From SLFH01 sp050486265 (GTDB lineage: Bacteria > Planctomycetota > Phycisphaerae > Phycisphaerales > UBA1924): 64,000 bases of DNA. The notes under the pieces are model-generated. The model was not told where the DNA came from. It did no database searches and saw only the letters and a program-made list of their open reading frames with translations. A program made the translations under genes and the position numbers. Numbering within the stretch: the first letter of the stretch is position 1; the number at the start of each line of letters is the position of its first letter. The stretch is from the NCBI GenBank assembly GCA_050486265.1, contig JBJHCY010000001.1:502291-566290 (forward strand), written 5' to 3'. Below are positions 51,396 to 60,422 of the stretch, piece after piece.

Positions 51396-53978
51396 TCAAC
51401 CTTCGGCGTCTTTCATGGCGCCTTCGTGGATGATCTTGAGCACCTGCTCGGGCGTCTCGGCGGAGGCGATCCTCTCGCCCGTCTTTTTCTGGTAGAAGAT
51501 CTTGGCGAGTTTGGCCAGCGTGCGGAGGTGGGCCTCTGGCGGCAGCGTCACCGGGCTGAGCAGCACAAGCACGACCCGGGCCGGATCCTCGATCCGCGCG
51601 AGCTTCAGGCCTTCCTTGAAGGTCGCGATGTAGACCGTCGGCTTCGTCACCCAATGCACATGCGCGTGCACGAGCACGACGCCCTTGCCGAGCTGCGCGG
51701 CGTATTCGCTGGCGGCCTTGACGATCGTGTCGCGCGCCTCGCCCGCTTTCGATCCGAGCTTGGGCTGCAGGAGTTGCTCGATCGCCGGGCCGAGTTCTGT
51801 CGGGTCCAGGTCCAGCAGGATGCGGTTCTCATCGATCAGCGTCTCGGACTCGGGCAGCGAGTACGCGCCCACCCAGGTGTTCCGCTGCACAGGATCCGCT
51901 GGGAAGGCGACAACGATGTTGTTCTTCGGGAATGTGTCGACGATCCGTCGCGGCATGCGGCTGAGCTGGTGCGTCCACGCCAGGCGACCCTCGCGGGCGC
52001 TGAGCACCACGATCATGTCGTCTGGTGTCGCCTCGCCCCGGAGGCGGGGGATCGCCTCGGCCCACGAGCGGAGCGTCTCGTAAGCGACGGGCGCCTTGAG
52101 CTTGACGCCCTCCAGCCTTGTCTCGACGCCCTTGACCTCGGTGCCCGAGCCGAGCACGGTGATCTTTGCGCCCAGCCCCCCGGCCGTCCGTCCGATGGTC
52201 TGCATCAGCTCGATGAACCCGGGCTGGCGCGAGGCGAACTGCGGCGCGAGCACCAGCAGCCGCTTGGTGGTGTTGATGCGGTGGTCGATCTTGCAGACCA
52301 GCGCCATCTGCGCCGTGTCTTCGAGCACCTGGTCGATCACGGTGCCCAGGGGCCTGCGCCGCAGCGACGGGTCGCCGCTCCAGCCGATCACCAGCGTGCC
52401 GATCCGGAGCTCGGTGATCGCGCGGGTGATCCCGCTGGCCACGCTCATGTCCACGCGCGTGACGGGGATCACGGGCACGCCGGCCGCGGAGGCGTGCACG
52501 ACCGCCTTGCCCAGGGTCTTCTCGCCGGCGGCGACCTCGGCGTCCGGATCGTCGGTGTCGCGGACGACGACCATGGGGTAGACCGCCTCGTGGCTGACGG
52601 CCGGGCGGGCGACCAGCGCCATGTCCAGAAGCTCGGGCGCCGACTCGGGGTTGGCGATGGGCACGAGGATGCGGGCGGGGGTCTGGCCGGCGCCGGCGGG
52701 TTCCTGCTCCTCGGCGATGGCGATCCTGCGTCCGGCACGCTCGACGAACCACGGCCCGATCAGGCAGGTGACCAGGATCATGAACACAGCGCCGTTGAGG
52801 ATCTCCTCGCCGAAGAGCTCGATGCGGAAGCCCACGAAGACCGCCGCGAGCGTCGCCGCGGCCTGCGGGACGCTCAGCCCGAACATCACATCGCCCTCGT
52901 CCTTGTTGAAGCCGAGGATCCTCTGAGAGACCTTGGCGGCGAGGTACTTGCTGAGGGTGACGGTCGCGGCCATGACGCCGGCGGCGAGCCACGCTTCGGG
53001 GCTGGTGGCGATCATGCCGACATTGACCAGCATCCCCACCGAGACGAGAAAGAGCGGGACAAACAGGGCCTGGCCGATGAAGCTCACCCGGTTCATCAGC
53101 GTGCCCTGGTTGGGGATGAAGCGGTTGAGCGCCAGCCCGGCGAGGAAGGCGCCGATGATCGGCTCCATGCCCGCCAGTGGCGCGACCCAGGCGCAGAGGT
53201 ACCCCATCGCCAGCACGAAGACGACATCGCGCACGCCGCGGTCGGGCAGGTGCTTGAAGTAGCGCCTGGCGATCAGCGGCACGCCCCAGAGGATCGCCCC
53301 GACATAGACGGCAAGAAACCCGACGAGCTGCGCCCAGAAGAGCGGGGTCAGCTCCCCCTCCTGCGAGCCGGCGATGATCGCCAGGATCAGCAGCGCCGTC
53401 GTGTCGGTCATCAGCGTGCCGCCGACGGTGGTGGTGACCGCCCGGGTCTTGTTGACGCCCAGCCTCGCGACGATGGGGTAGGCGAGGAGGGTGTGCGAGG
53501 CGAACATGGAGGCGAGGAGGATCGCCGCGGGCCACGACATCCCGAGGATCACCTTCGCTCCCGCAACGCCGAGGACCAGCGGGACGCCGACGGTGATCGA
53601 GCCGAAGATCATGCTCGTCCGTCGGTGGCGTTTGAACTCGTGCAGGTCGATGTCCAGCCCGGCGAGGAAGACGATGTAAAGCAGGCCGACGGTCCCCAGC
53701 AGCACGACCGTCGCGTCCCGGTCGAAGATGTGCAGGGCGTGGGGGCCCAGCACGATCCCCGCGATCAACAGCCCGACGATCGAGGGCAGGCGGGCCATTT
53801 TCGCCAGGAGCGGCGCAAGGAAGAGCACCAGCAGCAGCCCGGCGAAGATCCCCACCGGCTCGCCGACGAGCGGCGTCGCTTCCCGCATGGCCTCGACGAC
53901 CTGCGAGGCGGTCCCCTCGCCGACCGGGGCGGCGGATTCGGTCTGCGTCTGAGATGTGGCTTCGGGTGGGTCTTGCAT
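51396..53978 (-). CDS. Cation:proton antiporter fused to USP-like and PTS EIIA-like domains
   Basis: An 860-residue multi-domain protein. Residues about 50-430 are a CPA2-type antiporter with some 12 helices (MARLPSIVGLLIAGIVLGPH, LLASMFASHTLLAYPIVARL). Residues about 440-720 resemble one or two universal-stress-protein domains (ARILVPIANPESAPELLDMA, MSVASGITRAITELRIGTLV). The last 130 residues resemble a fructose-type PTS EIIA domain: LQPKLGSKAGEARDTIVKAA, then KGVVLVHAHVHWVTKPTVYI with a histidine where the phosphorylated residue would be. EIIA and USP modules would let the channel respond to phosphotransfer and stress. Start taken at the ATG ahead of the Gln/Glu/Pro-rich tail. Confidence 0.85.
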   Translation of the reverse strand: MQDPPEATSQTQTESAAPVGEGTASQVVEAMREATPLVGEPVGIFAGLLLVLFLAPLLAKMARLPSIVGLLIAGIVLGPHALHIFDRDATVVLLGTVGLLYIVFLAGLDIDLHEFKRHRRTSMIFGSITVGVPLVLGVAGAKVILGMSWPAAILLASMFASHTLLAYPIVARLGVNKTRAVTTTVGGTLMTDTTALLILAIIAGSQEGELTPLFWAQLVGFLAVYVGAILWGVPLIARRYFKHLPDRGVRDVVFVLAMGYLCAWVAPLAGMEPIIGAFLAGLALNRFIPNQGTLMNRVSFIGQALFVPLFLVSVGMLVNVGMIATSPEAWLAAGVMAATVTLSKYLAAKVSQRILGFNKDEGDVMFGLSVPQAAATLAAVFVGFRIELFGEEILNGAVFMILVTCLIGPWFVERAGRRIAIAEEQEPAGAGQTPARILVPIANPESAPELLDMALVARPAVSHEAVYPMVVVRDTDDPDAEVAAGEKTLGKAVVHASAAGVPVIPVTRVDMSVASGITRAITELRIGTLVIGWSGDPSLRRRPLGTVIDQVLEDTAQMALVCKIDHRINTTKRLLVLAPQFASRQPGFIELMQTIGRTAGGLGAKITVLGSGTEVKGVETRLEGVKLKAPVAYETLRSWAEAIPRLRGEATPDDMIVVLSAREGRLAWTHQLSRMPRRIVDTFPKNNIVVAFPADPVQRNTWVGAYSLPESETLIDENRILLDLDPTELGPAIEQLLQPKLGSKAGEARDTIVKAASEYAAQLGKGVVLVHAHVHWVTKPTVYIATFKEGLKLARIEDPARVVLVLLSPVTLPPEAHLRTLAKLAKIFYQKKTGERIASAETPEQVLKIIHEGAMKDAEG

Positions 53979-54067
53979 GCCGCTGGAGTGCTCTTGACAG
54001 AGGGCGAGCATCCTACCCGGGCGGCATTGCCGGGCCAGAGTGGGGCCGTCGAGTGGCCCGGAAGGGG

Positions 54068-54955
54068 TCAGTCGGTCGGGGGCGATGTGGCCCGTTTGGC
54101 GATCGGTGGTTCGCCCCGCAGGCGCCGGGCGATGTCGGCTTGGATCAGGCGGTCCTCATGGATCGAGAAGTGGCTGAATACCCGAGTTCCGGGGGTCCAG
54201 TAGGGGGCCCGGCCGGGCGGGGCGGTGTTTTTCGCGCCGACCCAAGTGTCGTTGCAGTGGGCGTAGGGGATCAACTCGAAGGGATCGTCGTCGAGTTCTT
54301 CGTCGAGGCGTTTGATCAGGGCCGAGCCGGGCTTCATGTCCCGGGCGGCCGGATCTGGGGCGATCTTGGTCGCCAGGCGGGCGCCGCGGTGGGGGGTTGC
54401 GAGGGTGAAGAGGCGTTTGATAAGCAGACGGGTGCCCGGCCGGTTCTTGCTGGCGGCCAGGCGGGCGACCAGGCCGCCCATCGAGTGCCCGACGACATCG
54501 ATCGGGATGGTCTCGCGTCCCTCGCCCGGCCATCGGTCGTGGACCTTGACGGCGACCATCGAGGCGATCCGCTTCAGGTCGCCCCGCATCGGGTAGGCGA
54601 GGGGCCAGAACTGGTCGAGATCGCCGCAGGTGAGCTCGGAGAGGCGTGCGGCGAGGACCCTTCCCCCGAACTCGGGCGAACGCCAGCCTGCGAGGAGGAG
54701 TACAGGTCGCTGGAGCGGGACTTTGCTTGCGAGCATCCTGGCGATCTCGTCGGCGAGGGCCTCGCTGGGGAGGTGGAAGTCCGGGTTTTTGCCCGAGCGG
54801 GGGAGGAGCGAGGGGGCGCCGACGATGGGCTGATAGAGCAGGCGGTCGATCACGCCGGGGCGTGCGGTGGGGGCGTCCGCCTGGGGTTCGCCGGTGGGCT
54901 CGTCGCGGTCGGATGGGCGTGATTCCTCGTGCAAGTCGGGCCGATCCTTTCCCAA
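54068..54955 (-). CDS. Alpha/beta-hydrolase, lipase-like
   Basis: A 295-residue hydrolase. The nucleophile elbow is IPIDVVGHSMGGLVARLAAS, with the serine of G-H-S-M-G. A late histidine sits in SHFSIHEDRLIQADI, in the position of the catalytic histidine, and an acidic residue can be placed in PFELIPYAHCNDT. The opening RPVLLLAGWRSPEFGGRVLA is the family oxyanion-hole region. An N-terminal Pro/Asp/Glu stretch of about 30 residues is non-conserved. No signal peptide is obvious. Substrate is probably an ester or lipid; a triacylglycerol lipase or PGAP1-like role are both possible. Confidence 0.85.
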   Translation of the reverse strand: MGKDRPDLHEESRPSDRDEPTGEPQADAPTARPGVIDRLLYQPIVGAPSLLPRSGKNPDFHLPSEALADEIARMLASKVPLQRPVLLLAGWRSPEFGGRVLAARLSELTCGDLDQFWPLAYPMRGDLKRIASMVAVKVHDRWPGEGRETIPIDVVGHSMGGLVARLAASKNRPGTRLLIKRLFTLATPHRGARLATKIAPDPAARDMKPGSALIKRLDEELDDDPFELIPYAHCNDTWVGAKNTAPPGRAPYWTPGTRVFSHFSIHEDRLIQADIARRLRGEPPIAKRATSPPTD

Positions 54956-55128
54956 TGACCGGAATTGGTAGGCCCCGGACCGCCGGCGGTGCGTGTGCGC
55001 CGGCCTGAGAGGGGCCGAGGTTGGCGTGGGGAGCTTCGGCCGCGGGGCTTCGGATCACTCTCCGAAACCGGAGCCGCGGATTTCAGCGAATTCGATCACG
55101 CCGCGGGGCGGCGATGGAGCGATCTGGC

Positions 55129-56451
55129 ATGAACCTTCGGACGATCTGTGAACGATTCGGGGCGCAGCGGCGCCGCGTGGCTTGCGCTGCGATGGCGATG
55201 GTCGCGGGCGGGCTGGGGCTTGTCCCGGCGGCCGCGGCGTCCGGCGGCGAGGGCTCGTTCATCCGCTCCCAGGCGTGCGAGAGCGGGATGCGGTCGACGC
55301 TTGAGGCGGCGGTGCGGGCGTACCGGCCCGAGGGGGACCGGGGGCCGACGGTGTTCCTCGTGGCGGCGGTGCACATCGGGGACGCGTCGTACTACAACGA
55401 GCTGCAGACCTTTCTTGACGCGCAGGATGTTGTGTTGTTTGAGGGGGTGCGAGCGTCGCGGTCGGGCGAGGACAGCCGCTGGACCGCCGAGACCGACGAT
55501 CATCAGCGTGCGCTGGTGAGCGAGCGTCGTGCGGCGCTGTTGTCGCGTTGGATCCAGCGTCACCGGCGTGCGCACGGGGCGTTGCCGGCCTCGCTGGATG
55601 AGATCGATGTGCCCGGCGAGATGCTGCAGCCGGCGTTGATCGACGCGTGGGGCAATCCGTTCCTCTTCGGCGTTGTCGATGAGGGCGAGGCCCCCGCGGC
55701 GTGGGTGATGAGCCTCGGCGCCGACGGCAGGCTCGGGGGCGAGGGTGTCTACGCGGACATCGTTGTTTCCCCCGATTACACGAAGCGGTGGGAGGTGCCG
55801 ACGGCGCGGGCGCAGGGCATCCAGCAGGAGCTGGCCGACGCGCTGGGCCTTTCTTTCCAGGGCTCGGTGATGCGCCACGACGCGCCGAACTGGCGCAACA
55901 GCGATGTGTCGATGGATGTCATCGCCGAACGCTTCCGCGAGGTTGAGGCCGACCGCTCGGGCGAGGCGTTTTTGAATGTGATGTCCGGGGGCGGGCTTTC
56001 GGGTCGGATGGCGACGGTCGCGGTTCGTCTGATCGGTGCTTCGCCTCGGATGCGCGAGGTGTTCAAGGCGATGATCGTCGAGACGCTGGCGGACGCGGAA
56101 CGGGCGATGGCTTCGCAGCCTGCGGCGATGCAGCGGATGATGCAGGTGATCCTGCACGACCGCGACGAGGTGGTGCTGCACGACATCGGTCGCGTGCTCG
56201 AGGAGTCGGGGCGTTACGGCTCGATCGCGGTGATCTACGGGGCGGCGCACCTGCCGGGCGTCGAGAAGGGGCTGCGCGAGCGGTTCGGGTACACGCCTGT
56301 TGCGACGAAGTGGGTGCCGGCGATCCGCGTGGATCTCGAAGCCGCGGGCTTCAGCGAACGCGAGGCGCAGATGATGCTGCGGACGATGCGTTCGAGCCTG
56401 GAGCGTCAACTGCGGCGCGGCGAGCGGGGGCGCGGGGATCGGGGCGGATGA
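55129..56451 (+). CDS. TraB/PrgY-type protein interrupted by a GspG-like domain
   Basis: A 440-residue exported protein with a signal peptide (ACAAMAMVAGGLGLVPAAAA). Residues about 70-110 (PTVFLVAAVHIGDASYYNEL, DVVLFEGVRAS) and about 230-435 (SIAVIYGAAHLPGVEKGLRE) match the TraB/PrgY/GumN type. Between them, residues about 145-215 read ALPASLDEID...LIDAWGNPFLFG and WVMSLGADGRLGGEGVYADI, the C-terminal domain of GspG, the major pseudopilin of type II secretion. The domain has the usual D-x-W-G-N-P and S-L-G-A-D-G motifs. An insertion of a pseudopilin module into a TraB fold is unexpected. GGAG lies 9 bases before this ATG. Confidence 0.8.
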   Translation: MNLRTICERFGAQRRRVACAAMAMVAGGLGLVPAAAASGGEGSFIRSQACESGMRSTLEAAVRAYRPEGDRGPTVFLVAAVHIGDASYYNELQTFLDAQDVVLFEGVRASRSGEDSRWTAETDDHQRALVSERRAALLSRWIQRHRRAHGALPASLDEIDVPGEMLQPALIDAWGNPFLFGVVDEGEAPAAWVMSLGADGRLGGEGVYADIVVSPDYTKRWEVPTARAQGIQQELADALGLSFQGSVMRHDAPNWRNSDVSMDVIAERFREVEADRSGEAFLNVMSGGGLSGRMATVAVRLIGASPRMREVFKAMIVETLADAERAMASQPAAMQRMMQVILHDRDEVVLHDIGRVLEESGRYGSIAVIYGAAHLPGVEKGLRERFGYTPVATKWVPAIRVDLEAAGFSEREAQMMLRTMRSSLERQLRRGERGRGDRGG

Positions 56452-56867
56452 ACGGCGCCCGCGCCGAGCACGCGCCGAAGCGGTGCGCATCGTGCGGCAG
56501 GCTGTTTGCGTGGCGGCGCAAGTGGGCGAAGAACTGGCCGAGCGTGCGGTACTGCTCCGACGCGTGCCGTCGCTGCAAGCCCGGGCGTGCCGAGCTGGCG
56601 CTCGAGCGTGCGATCATCGAGTTGCTCGCCGAGCGAGAAGCGGGGGCGTCGATCTGCCCCTCCGAGGCTGCCCGGCGTGTCGAGCCCGACGACTGGCGGA
56701 CGCTCTTGGAGCCGGCGCGTCGCGCGGCGGGGCGGCTTGTCGGCGAGGGACGGGTCGAGGTGACCCAAGGCGGGCGCGTTGTCGAGATTTCGGAGGCGAA
56801 GGGTCCGATCCGGGTTCGGCGCGGGGCCCGGTTCGGTGTTGATTCCTACGATCGCGGGGACGGGTGA
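56448..56867 (+). CDS. DUF2256/DUF3253 protein
   Basis: A 139-residue protein. The N-terminus has the DUF2256 pattern KRCASCGRLFAWRRKWAKNW with a later VRYCSDACRRCK, so four to six cysteines form a probable zinc knuckle. The rest is a DUF3253-like winged-helix segment: ALERAIIELLAEREAGASIC, PSEAARRVEPDDWRTL and RRAAGRLVGEGRVEVTQGG. These two domains occur together or as neighbours in many bacteria with no known function, though a nucleic-acid role is likely. The ATG overlaps the previous stop (ATGA), so it is translationally coupled to the TraB-like gene. Confidence 0.88.
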   Translation: MNGARAEHAPKRCASCGRLFAWRRKWAKNWPSVRYCSDACRRCKPGRAELALERAIIELLAEREAGASICPSEAARRVEPDDWRTLLEPARRAAGRLVGEGRVEVTQGGRVVEISEAKGPIRVRRGARFGVDSYDRGDG

Positions 56868-56897
56868 ACTTGGCGCGATTGATCTGGAGCCGACACG

Positions 56898-57296
56898 ATG
56901 AAGCCTCAATTGATTCTCTTTCTGTACGCGGTCCTGATCGTCGGGGCCGGGCTTGTGGCGTTTGCGACGGCGCCAGAGGACGCGAACAAGGCGACGGCGT
57001 TGATCGCGCCGGTCGCGGGCGCTGTGGTGACGATCGCGCTTGCGGCGTTTTCGATGGGCGCCAAGAAACCCAAAGCCAAGCGCGGATTGCTCTACGGGGC
57101 GATCGGGTTTGTCGGGTTCTTCGGGCTGTCGGTGGCGGGTCGTGCCGCGACGGCGGGGGGCGATCCGGAGAAGGCGTACCTCGCGCCGATTCTTTGGACG
57201 ATCGTGGGGCTGAGCGTGCTGGCGGTGATCGGCGCGATCGTGGTGGCGAAGAAGTACAACGCCTTGCCCGGCAAGACTTCAGAGGACGGGGCGTAG
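56898..57296 (+). CDS. Small multi-pass membrane protein
   Basis: A 132-residue protein with about four membrane helices: LILFLYAVLIVGAGLVAF, ALIAPVAGAVVTIALAAF, LLYGAIGFVGFFGLSVAG and APILWTIVGLSVLAVIGAIV. Two Lys-rich loops (GAKKPKAKRG and AKKYNALPGK) face the same side, probably the cytoplasm. It resembles TMEM14-like small proteins only in outline. It lies between the DUF2256 gene and the phospholipase D gene on the same strand, 30 and 69 bases away. No function assigned. Confidence 0.65.
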   Translation: MKPQLILFLYAVLIVGAGLVAFATAPEDANKATALIAPVAGAVVTIALAAFSMGAKKPKAKRGLLYGAIGFVGFFGLSVAGRAATAGGDPEKAYLAPILWTIVGLSVLAVIGAIVVAKKYNALPGKTSEDGA

Positions 57297-57365
57297 GATC
57301 CGTCGAGGTCGATGCTTCTGCGCGGCGGTTGCCGTGCGCATCGGCTCTGACGGAGTCTTCGACGC

Positions 57366-59708
57366 ATGAACGATCGGGTGCAATCCGATCCAGAGGCGGG
57401 GACGCACACGAGCGGCGACGCCGCGGGGGGGGAGACGCACCAGTGGCGTGTTCGCGCCGGGCGACTTGCGCCTCTTGTCGACGGTGTCGAGTATTACGCC
57501 GCGGTGCGTTCTGCGTTGACCAAGGCGAAGCGTCAGGTCTTTATCGTCGGCTGGGAGATCCACAGCGAGGTGGATCTGCTCCGCGGCGAGGATGCCGAGC
57601 GGGCCGAGGGAGAGAGCGGGTGGCCCGTCCGTCTGGCTGATCTGCTGCAGGCGATTGTCGAGGCGAGGCCGGAGCTCGAGGTGCGTCTCCTGATCTGGGA
57701 GGGCTCGTCGATGTTCGCGTTGGAGCGCCAGCACCTGCCTCGGATGAAGCGGCCCTGGGACAAGCACAAGCGGATCAAGCTCGTGTGGGACAAGGACACG
57801 CCGCCGCTGGGCTCGCAGCACCAGAAGCTCGTGACGGTCGACGACCGCGTGGCGTTCGTTGGCGGCATGGACCTGACCAAGTCGAGGTGGGACACGCACG
57901 AACACCGCCCGGGCGACAAGCGAAGGCGCAACCCGGGCCTTCTCCCGAGCTACGGCGATCCGTACCACGACATCATGCTCTCGTTGGACGACGAGGCGGC
58001 GAGGCGGATCGGCGAGTGGTGCCGCGAGCGATGGCGCAGGGCGACTGGCGAAGCGGTTGATCCTCCCGAGACCGACGATGGGGTCGGCAGCGATGGTGCG
58101 GGCGATGACCGCTGGCCCGAGGGCGTCGAGCCGCTGCTGACCGATCGCGAGGTCGATGTCGCGCTGACCGAGCCGGACTACGCCGGACGCGAGGAGCTGC
58201 GCCAGGTCGAGGCGGCGTTCATCGAACAGATCCGAGCGGCCGAAAGACTGATCTTCGTCGAGACGCAGTACCTCGCGTCGGGCAGAATCGCCGACGAGCT
58301 CTGCGAGCGCCTGCGAGAGGATGGCGGGCCTGAGGTGATCCTGATCCTCCCCTTCGGCTGCCCGGGCAGGCTGCAATCGATGGCGATGGACTCGCGGCGC
58401 GACCAGTTGCTCGGGCGCCTCCGCGAGGCGGACCCGAACGGCAGATTCGGGGCGTACTGGGCGACACTGCGAGGCGCCGACACCGAGAAACCCTTCGAGA
58501 ACTCGGTTTACATCCACGCCAAGACGATGGTGGTCGACGACCGCCTGCTGCGGGTCGGCTCGGCGAACCTGAACTCTCGCTCGATGGGTCTGGACACCGA
58601 GCTGGACGCGACTGTCCGCGTCGCCGCCGATGATCGTGACGCGGTCGAGGCTGTCGCGGGCTATCGGCGCAGGCTCATCGGCTACCTTCTCGGTGTCGAT
58701 GCGGAAGCGGTCGCGCGTGCGGAGAAGAAAGAAGGCTCGGTGCGCGGGGCGATCGAGTCGCTGCGGGGGGGCGAGCGCACGCTCGCGCCGTTCGAGCACG
58801 GCACGCCGAAACCGACCCGCGAGATCGCCCTGGAGATCGGGCTGGCCGACCCGGAACGCCCGCCGAGCGAGGAGGACGCCAAACGCGCGCTCGACACCTT
58901 CGCCAAGCACATCGGCAAACGGGACAAGCTGCGCAAGGCGTGGTCGGTCGGAGTCGGCTATGCACGCCGGTGGAAGCTCGCGCTGCTGGGGTTCGCGGTG
59001 ATCGTGCTGATCGCGGCGATCTGGCGGGTGACGCCGCTGGGCGAGCTCGCCGACCGCGAGCGGATGGAGGGGTTGGTCGAGACGATCCGCGAAAGCCCCG
59101 CGGGGATCGCGGGGGTCATCGCGGTGTTCATCGCGCTGGGCAGCTTCGGTTTTCCGATCGTGGTGCTCGTCGCGGCGTCGGGGGCGATCTTCGGGGTCGC
59201 CTGGGCGCTGGTGGTGTCCCTCACGGGTGTGCTGGGCGCTTCGATCGCCGGGTTCGTGTTCGGGCGCATGGCGCCTTCGGGCTTGCAGCGACGGTTCGCC
59301 GAGGGCCGCACCAAGCGGGTGGCCAATGTGCTCAAGGGTGAGGGTGTGCTCTCGGTCGCGGTGGTGCGGAACATGCCCGTCGCGCCCTTCGCCGTCGTCA
59401 ACGCGGCCTTCGGCTTCACCGGCGTCAGGTGGCTGGACTACCTCGCCGGAACCATGATCGGCATGCTGCCGGGCATCGTGCTGCTCTCGGCGTTCGGGCA
59501 AGAGCTCGGCAAACTCGTGACCGATCCGACGCCGGCGAGGGTGGCGCAGGCGGCCGCAGTCGGTGTCGGCGTTATCGTGATCGCGGTCGTCGCCCAACGA
59601 CTGATCAAGAAGTTCGCCCCTTCGCCCATCAAGGATGACGCCGACGATGCGGGGGAAGCCGAACGGTCTGAGAACGACGCCGAAACCGGTGCGAGCGGAG
59701 GCGCGTAG
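57366..59708 (+). CDS. Phospholipase D fused to a VTT (SNARE-associated/TVP38) membrane domain
   Basis: A 780-residue protein. The N-terminal half is a phospholipase D with two HKD motifs, LGSQHQKLVTVDDRVAFVGG and ENSVYIHAKTMVVDDRLLRV followed by GSANLNSRS, so both halves of the active site are present. The C-terminal 220 residues are a VTT or DedA-like domain with six to seven helices, containing ALGSFGFPIVVLVAASGAIF and RNMPVAPFAVVNAAFGFTGV (R-x-x-P motif). This is a known fusion, thought to act on phospholipids in the inner membrane, in phosphatidyl transfer or remodelling. The downstream endonuclease/phosphatase-fold gene starts one base after its stop. Confidence 0.9.
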   Translation: MNDRVQSDPEAGTHTSGDAAGGETHQWRVRAGRLAPLVDGVEYYAAVRSALTKAKRQVFIVGWEIHSEVDLLRGEDAERAEGESGWPVRLADLLQAIVEARPELEVRLLIWEGSSMFALERQHLPRMKRPWDKHKRIKLVWDKDTPPLGSQHQKLVTVDDRVAFVGGMDLTKSRWDTHEHRPGDKRRRNPGLLPSYGDPYHDIMLSLDDEAARRIGEWCRERWRRATGEAVDPPETDDGVGSDGAGDDRWPEGVEPLLTDREVDVALTEPDYAGREELRQVEAAFIEQIRAAERLIFVETQYLASGRIADELCERLREDGGPEVILILPFGCPGRLQSMAMDSRRDQLLGRLREADPNGRFGAYWATLRGADTEKPFENSVYIHAKTMVVDDRLLRVGSANLNSRSMGLDTELDATVRVAADDRDAVEAVAGYRRRLIGYLLGVDAEAVARAEKKEGSVRGAIESLRGGERTLAPFEHGTPKPTREIALEIGLADPERPPSEEDAKRALDTFAKHIGKRDKLRKAWSVGVGYARRWKLALLGFAVIVLIAAIWRVTPLGELADRERMEGLVETIRESPAGIAGVIAVFIALGSFGFPIVVLVAASGAIFGVAWALVVSLTGVLGASIAGFVFGRMAPSGLQRRFAEGRTKRVANVLKGEGVLSVAVVRNMPVAPFAVVNAAFGFTGVRWLDYLAGTMIGMLPGIVLLSAFGQELGKLVTDPTPARVAQAAAVGVGVIVIAVVAQRLIKKFAPSPIKDDADDAGEAERSENDAETGASGGA

Positions 59709-59709
59709 C

Positions 59710-60411
59710 GTGCGCCTCCGCGTCGTCTCCTGGAACATCCACGCCTGCGTCGGCACCGACAGACGCTACGACCCGCAACGCGTCGCCGAGGTGCTCGACG
59801 AGATCGACGCGGACATCATCGGCCTGCAGGAGGTCGACTGGCGCCGGGACGACTTCGAGGGCGCCGATCAGTTCTTTCATATCGCCCGGGCGCTCGATAT
59901 GAAGCCCGTCGAGGGCCCGACGCTGCACGACCACGACGGTCGCTACGGCAACGGCCTGCTCACGCGGTTGCCGGTGCTCTCGGCCTCGAAGCTCGACCTC
60001 GCCCACCCTCGGCGCGAGCCGCGCGGCGCGATCGACGCGAAGCTCGACGCGGAGGGGCGCGAGGTCCGCGCGATGGTGACGCACCTCGGGCTGGCCAGCC
60101 GCGAGCGTCGGCGCCAGATCGCGCTGATCCGCGACGCGGTGCGCGAAAAGCCGCGGGGGCAGGTCCGGCTGCTGCTGGGCGACATGAACGAGTGGCTGCC
60201 TCGCAAGACGGCGGCACGCGTGCTCACGCCCGAGTGCTTCGAGTCCGAGTACGGGGCGCGGAGTTTCCCGAGTTTCTTGCCCCTGTTCGCCCTGGACCGC
60301 ATCTTCGCCGACCCCGCGCCGAGCGTCGCGACCGTCCGGGCCGAGCGGACCGCAAAGGCACGCCTCGCTTCGGACCATCTGCCGATTGTGGCGGACTTGG
60401 AGTGGGATTGA
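59710..60411 (+). CDS. Endonuclease/exonuclease/phosphatase-family protein
   Basis: A 233-residue enzyme with the EEP fold: RVVSWNIHACVGTDRR opens it, DADIIGLQEVDWRRDD holds the metal glutamate, and VRLLLGDMNEWLP, ALDRIFADP and ASDHLPIVADLEW complete the metal-site set. These enzymes cut phosphodiester bonds in DNA, RNA or phospholipid headgroups. It starts at a GTG one base after the phospholipase D stop, and the two often appear together (a PLD-VTT-EEP set), suggesting lipid or cardiolipin-type metabolism. The next gene is on the other strand. Confidence 0.88.
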   Translation: MRLRVVSWNIHACVGTDRRYDPQRVAEVLDEIDADIIGLQEVDWRRDDFEGADQFFHIARALDMKPVEGPTLHDHDGRYGNGLLTRLPVLSASKLDLAHPRREPRGAIDAKLDAEGREVRAMVTHLGLASRERRRQIALIRDAVREKPRGQVRLLLGDMNEWLPRKTAARVLTPECFESEYGARSFPSFLPLFALDRIFADPAPSVATVRAERTAKARLASDHLPIVADLEWD

Positions 60412-60422
60412 GTCGCGGGGCG

